NCBI RefSeq assembly: GCF_001039355.2 | Contig: NW_019775441.1 | Span: forward strand, 126,001 to 162,380 | Length of the DNA stretch: 36,380 nucleotides | Source of the DNA: Lingula anatina | Taxonomy: Eukaryota > Brachiopoda > Lingulata > Lingulida > Lingulidae | Reading direction: 5' to 3' | Shown here: piece by piece, positions 32,935 through 36,380 of the stretch | Layout: each line of letters opens with the position of its first letter | Numbering within the stretch: the first letter of the stretch is position 1 | Position numbers and translations under genes: made by a program | Notes under the pieces: model-generated | The model's input: the letters and a program-made list of their open reading frames with translations, nothing else | What the model was told of the DNA's origin: nothing | The model's database searches: none

Positions 32935-34893
32935 CGCCTTGCGCTGAAGTCTCGTGCAGGCGAGACAAGAAGCAATTAAAGTGCCTGACGCGGAGTTAGA
33001 AGTTTGAAATGAAAATATCTTGCAGTCGACGGTCAGTGCCACAATACAAGCAACATTCTGCTGTAAAAACTTATTTTCGTGTAGCCATTGCGCAGCCCTT
33101 GTAGTGGTATCGGGCATACAGTGTAGCTGTCAAATTTGGCACACGGCAAGAGCATGTATTGTGCACGTGTATATCTCAGGACTAAATGTTCTTTGATAAG
33201 CAAAAAATACAAAAACATTGGATATATCTTTCCTTTCCGAAGAATATTATTTATTTTTTCACTTTACATCTTAAATACAGCAAATAAAATTAAATAAAGC
33301 AGAATTAAATTTGTTTTACGTTTTATTTTGGTCTGATGACATTCAACTGCATTTTCACTGCGGAGCAGTTCTATTTGATTGATGGAAAACTTTCATGGCC
33401 GCTGGTCTTCAGAGTTAGTAAAAGCGACTCCACCACAAGGTATATTTAGCAAGCTAGCTTTTACGTTGCTCTGACACTCAGGGTACTTCTGTATGACTTC
33501 AGACTCAATAGTAAATTGGATTGTGTGATGACTTACTTTATACGTCATAAACAACATTACGCAAAAAGTAATACGTTTAATTCTTTTTCATTTCCATAAG
33601 TTTTAAATAATTTCGGTATGGAATAATAGAAAAATAAGAGAGCGAAGAGTAGAAAAAACTGTGAAAGGCAATGTTTCTGATTAGCTTGCTTCAAACTAAA
33701 TGACCACAGCATCCAAAATTTACATATGTTTCAAAAAATAAAATAAATAAAAGCGACCAATCAATCATATATACCGAAACTTTTTCGTAACTGTAGGGCA
33801 TGTATCGCCTCAAATCCATTAGACCGAAGCAATCAAGTTGATTATGACTGTACATAATTCCATCGGAGTACCACAGATAACGGTAGATTTCGTAGACCAG
33901 AACATCTGAGCCGTATAAACTGTAATTCATGTACAATAATTGACTTTGCCTGAAGGCATTGTGTTGTCACACATCACAGATCGACCAGGCGCAGGGCCAA
34001 TTGCATGTTTGCTGAATACGCCATATGTAAATGTTCAGTTTGATCAAATTTTCCCTTCGCAAATATAAATATAATTTTCTTTATTATTTTTGGTTGTATT
34101 TGATAAAGCCTTTGCAAGCGCTCAGCGTATCAGATCAAACGGGTATGGGTTGGAGATAATGTACAGTATATATACTCCCTCCCCCCCCCCCCCCCCCCCA
34201 GCAAAAAAGTGTTACCTTTAACGCAATGCGTAAAGTGATACAGAAAATAATGCCATGGATCAGTATTCTTTATTCTTTCACAGAAAATACTGGTTGTACA
34301 ACCAATGAATAAGCTCACGATAGTAAAAAAATTCAAAGCCACATTTTAGTATTTTTGTACAGAATCCCCTGGATTGGAGGACGCAATGATTGCGGTAAGG
34401 GTGATACTTTCTGGAGAGGGGAGTGTGTGTGTGTGTACATTAATATTTATATCTTTATCACCCAACATGTACGGGCATATAGGCCTTGGTACAAGTAAAT
34501 TGAGAATGAAGTTTTTTCATTAATTCAATACCTGTGTCCTTGCCGACGTGCGTCATTATACTTTAGAGTTTGCAAATTAAAAAAAAAATGATGAGAAGAT
34601 GAAGCAATATAAATGCAAATTTACATGATTTATCTAAAATGCCCCTATTTCGCTGTAAAGCTGATAAGGTAAATTTCCAACTGACTAAACCGTCTTCGGT
34701 TAAGTTTAATTTTACGTATACTGTTTTTCACATAAAATTTGTGTGTAACTGTGTACAATCTGCCATGCACCTGAGGCTTGGGCACCCAGACGCCCCCAAC
34801 CCCCGGCACCGCCCCTGCACTCAACCACCCAATTATAGATAGACCGCGTGCGTGTGCACGTGTTTATCACTATTCACTTACGTCAACAACTGG

Positions 34894-34980
34894 GTTATCA
34901 AATGGTGTGACAGGGGCATATTAGTCCTGATACGGGACATCACACGATTGAGGCTGTCAGTCAAATGTTAACCTAAGTCT
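34894..34980 (+). pseudogene. Decayed relative of the exon-like segment at 35715
   Basis: It shares GTTATCAAAT, a CCTGATA core, the TTGAGGCTGT block and the bases after the donor (TAAGTCTAAAG against TAAGTTTAAAG) with 35715-35804. The AG of the acceptor is GG and the donor GT is not in place, so it cannot be spliced like its partner. It could equally be a diverged dispersed repeat. Confidence 0.3.
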
Positions 34981-35714
34981 AAAGGCGTGGAAAGAATCTT
35001 AATTCCTGTTAAAATGCTAAATCAATTAAAGGCTATCGTATTTTCAAGTTCTGACTAAACATTCAGACTAATTTTTGGTGTGAAAATACCCTACGGATCT
35101 CTTTTCTCATTTACTGGGATAAATATGTACAATTCCAGAGTCTCCAGATCGGCCATTTTGATGTCAATTAATAGCTAGACTGTTCAGCATGTTTATTACA
35201 TATGCTGTTTACATAAACTGGTATACCAGTTCGGAGAAGTGGGTGTCTCTGTTCTCTATCTGGTCAACAAACTGGATATTAAAATCAAAACAGTTCAAAG
35301 TTTGGTACTGGGGCAAAATCACATGAATGAAGGTATAATCACCTCTTAACTTTTGTCTTAGAATTGTATTAAATATCAGCAAAACGAATTTGGTCTGATT
35401 CCGTTCAAGAAACATAAATGCAGAGGTGTCCATTTTGGTATGCAACATAATATTTTTTTTTGTTTCATTACAGAAACGTCATTCCAATTAATAGGATCAC
35501 TAGTGCCTCATATCTCGGCTTAAAATATCCTGGTCTTTCCATAAAATAATACCTTTTTTGTTTTCTTTCGTTTTTTGAAACTTGCCTTGTGTGTACCATG
35601 CTTGGAAGATGCGACAGATAAGAGTAATTGCTTTCCTTGAAGCCCGAGCCTCTCTGGCCCGATCCCCTTACAAACAGCGTGATGGTGCACTTTTAACCAT
35701 TAATCATTAATCAG

Positions 35715-35804
35715 GTCATCAAATCGAGTGACTTGGTAGAGTTCTGTCCTGATATGCGTCGTCACGCGCTTGAAGCTGTATCTGTCATCCTACCGGGGAT
35801 CAAA
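35715..35804 (+). CDS. Possible internal exon (30 codons) of an unidentified gene
   Basis: An open 90-nt segment lies between an AATCAG acceptor and a consensus GTAAGT donor, phase 0 at both ends. It encodes a mixed-composition peptide starting VIKSSDLVEFCPDMRRHALE and ending in a hydrophobic stretch with LPGIK. I recognise no family. A related but broken copy lies at 34894-34980. No neighbouring exon was found, so the call rests only on splice sites and open frame. Confidence 0.25.
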
Positions 35805-36122
35805 GTAAGTTTAAAGTAGGTGGAGGAGCGTTTTTTCAAGGGATAAATGAACTCAGAATGCTCTCAGTAAAATATGACAAAATGTTTACGCAAAATAAGC
35901 AAAATGTAAACGCCCCATGTGGATTATTTATGCATTAAACTTGTAATTGGCTGGGGGCAGTAATCTGTAGCACATTGAACAACAAAATTAATTTTGTATG
36001 ATTTAAAATACAACCCATAATGGTCATAAAACATTTTAAGTATTGCGTGGGGCGTTAATTATTTTGCTCATATAGAATGTGGGCAATTCTACGAAAATAA
36101 AATATGCTGGGGCCGGTGTAAC

Positions 36123-36245
36123 ATGAAAATCTGACTCCCATGAAAATGTGACTCCCCAGTCAGATTTTCATTATGAAAATGTGACTCCCCAGTCAGATTT
36201 TCAAAATGAAAATCTGACTCCCCCCATGAAAATTTGACTCCCCCT
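36123..36245. repeat. Short satellite with alternating inverted units
   Basis: Repeated units ATGAAAATCTGACTCCCC and ATGAAAATGTGACTCCCC alternate with the inverse AGTCAGATTTTCA. Direct and inverted copies therefore form perfect small hairpins around the CCCC. Confidence 0.85.
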
Positions 36246-36380
36246 CCACAAAACTTCATGCATCTTATTTTATTTGAGTATATGACTGTGATCTTGTAGT
36301 ATGTAAAATGGATGATACGTTGGCACATTTTTTGTAGTTTGCAGTGAAAATTCAAATGAAAAAATAAGAAAAATAAAAAT

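Larger units (their letters stand above)
31671..36380. other. Region downstream of the LPMO-chitinase without a confident gene
   Basis: After a 3' UTR (AATAAA at 32107) the sequence is AT-rich with short random frames only. Identifiable content: a 40-bp tandem repeat (32211-32370), an imperfect duplication (32829-32934), two related exon-like segments (34894-34980 and 35715-35804), a C tract near 34180-34199 and a satellite with hairpin potential (36123-36245). Frames at 33691-33936 (-), 34639-34842 (+) and 35209-35448 (-) show no recognisable protein features. Confidence 0.55.

Noticed and set aside
1-36380. CRISPR arrays, operons, tRNA or rRNA genes
   Set aside because: The tandem repeats are microsatellites or minisatellites in a eukaryotic genome. 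No tRNA-like or rRNA sequence was recognised by eye; a tRNAscan or covariance search was not possible.

Overview
This is intron-rich animal DNA: GT-AG introns, secreted multidomain proteins, many microsatellites and small non-autonomous DNA transposons. The family content (AA15 lytic polysaccharide monooxygenase, GH18 chitinase with chitin-binding domains, Ly6/uPAR-like protein, expanded Golgi sulfotransferases) fits a marine invertebrate, most likely a lophotrochozoan such as a brachiopod, mollusc or annelid. That placement is inference. One N at 14711 marks an assembly join.

Layout. At 2-739 (+) and 2852-3889 (+) lie two tandem, apparently intronless paralogous sulfotransferases; the first is cut by the window edge. 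At 4392-5900 (-) is a three-exon Ly6/uPAR three-finger protein, converging on the second sulfotransferase. At 7392-17711 (-) is a 19-exon secreted proteinase K-like (S8A) serine protease that I assembled exon by exon (515 aa). It has a complete Asp/His/Asn/Ser set and an unusually lysine-rich propeptide, and its catalytic serine sits on a 26-nt microexon. Part of one propeptide exon is duplicated next to the N. At 17712-21422 is the intergenic region between two divergent genes, with a 448-bp hAT-like element. At 21423-31670 (+) is a 13-exon gene that I also assembled (889 aa): signal peptide, AA15 LPMO, linker, GH18 chitinase, Thr/Pro/Ser linker, CBM14, linker, CBM14. At 31671-36380 no confident gene is visible, only tandem repeats and a duplicated exon-like segment.

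The strongest candidate for an undescribed system is the AA15-GH18-CBM14x2 protein. It places an oxidative chitin-cleaving copper enzyme, a hydrolytic chitinase and two chitin anchors on one secreted chain, with the catalytic residues of both enzymes present. All intermodule introns are phase 1, as expected from exon shuffling. The divergent secreted protease could act in the same extracellular chitin-protein matrix, and the sulfotransferases could modify glycans of such a matrix. That link rests only on proximity and family knowledge.
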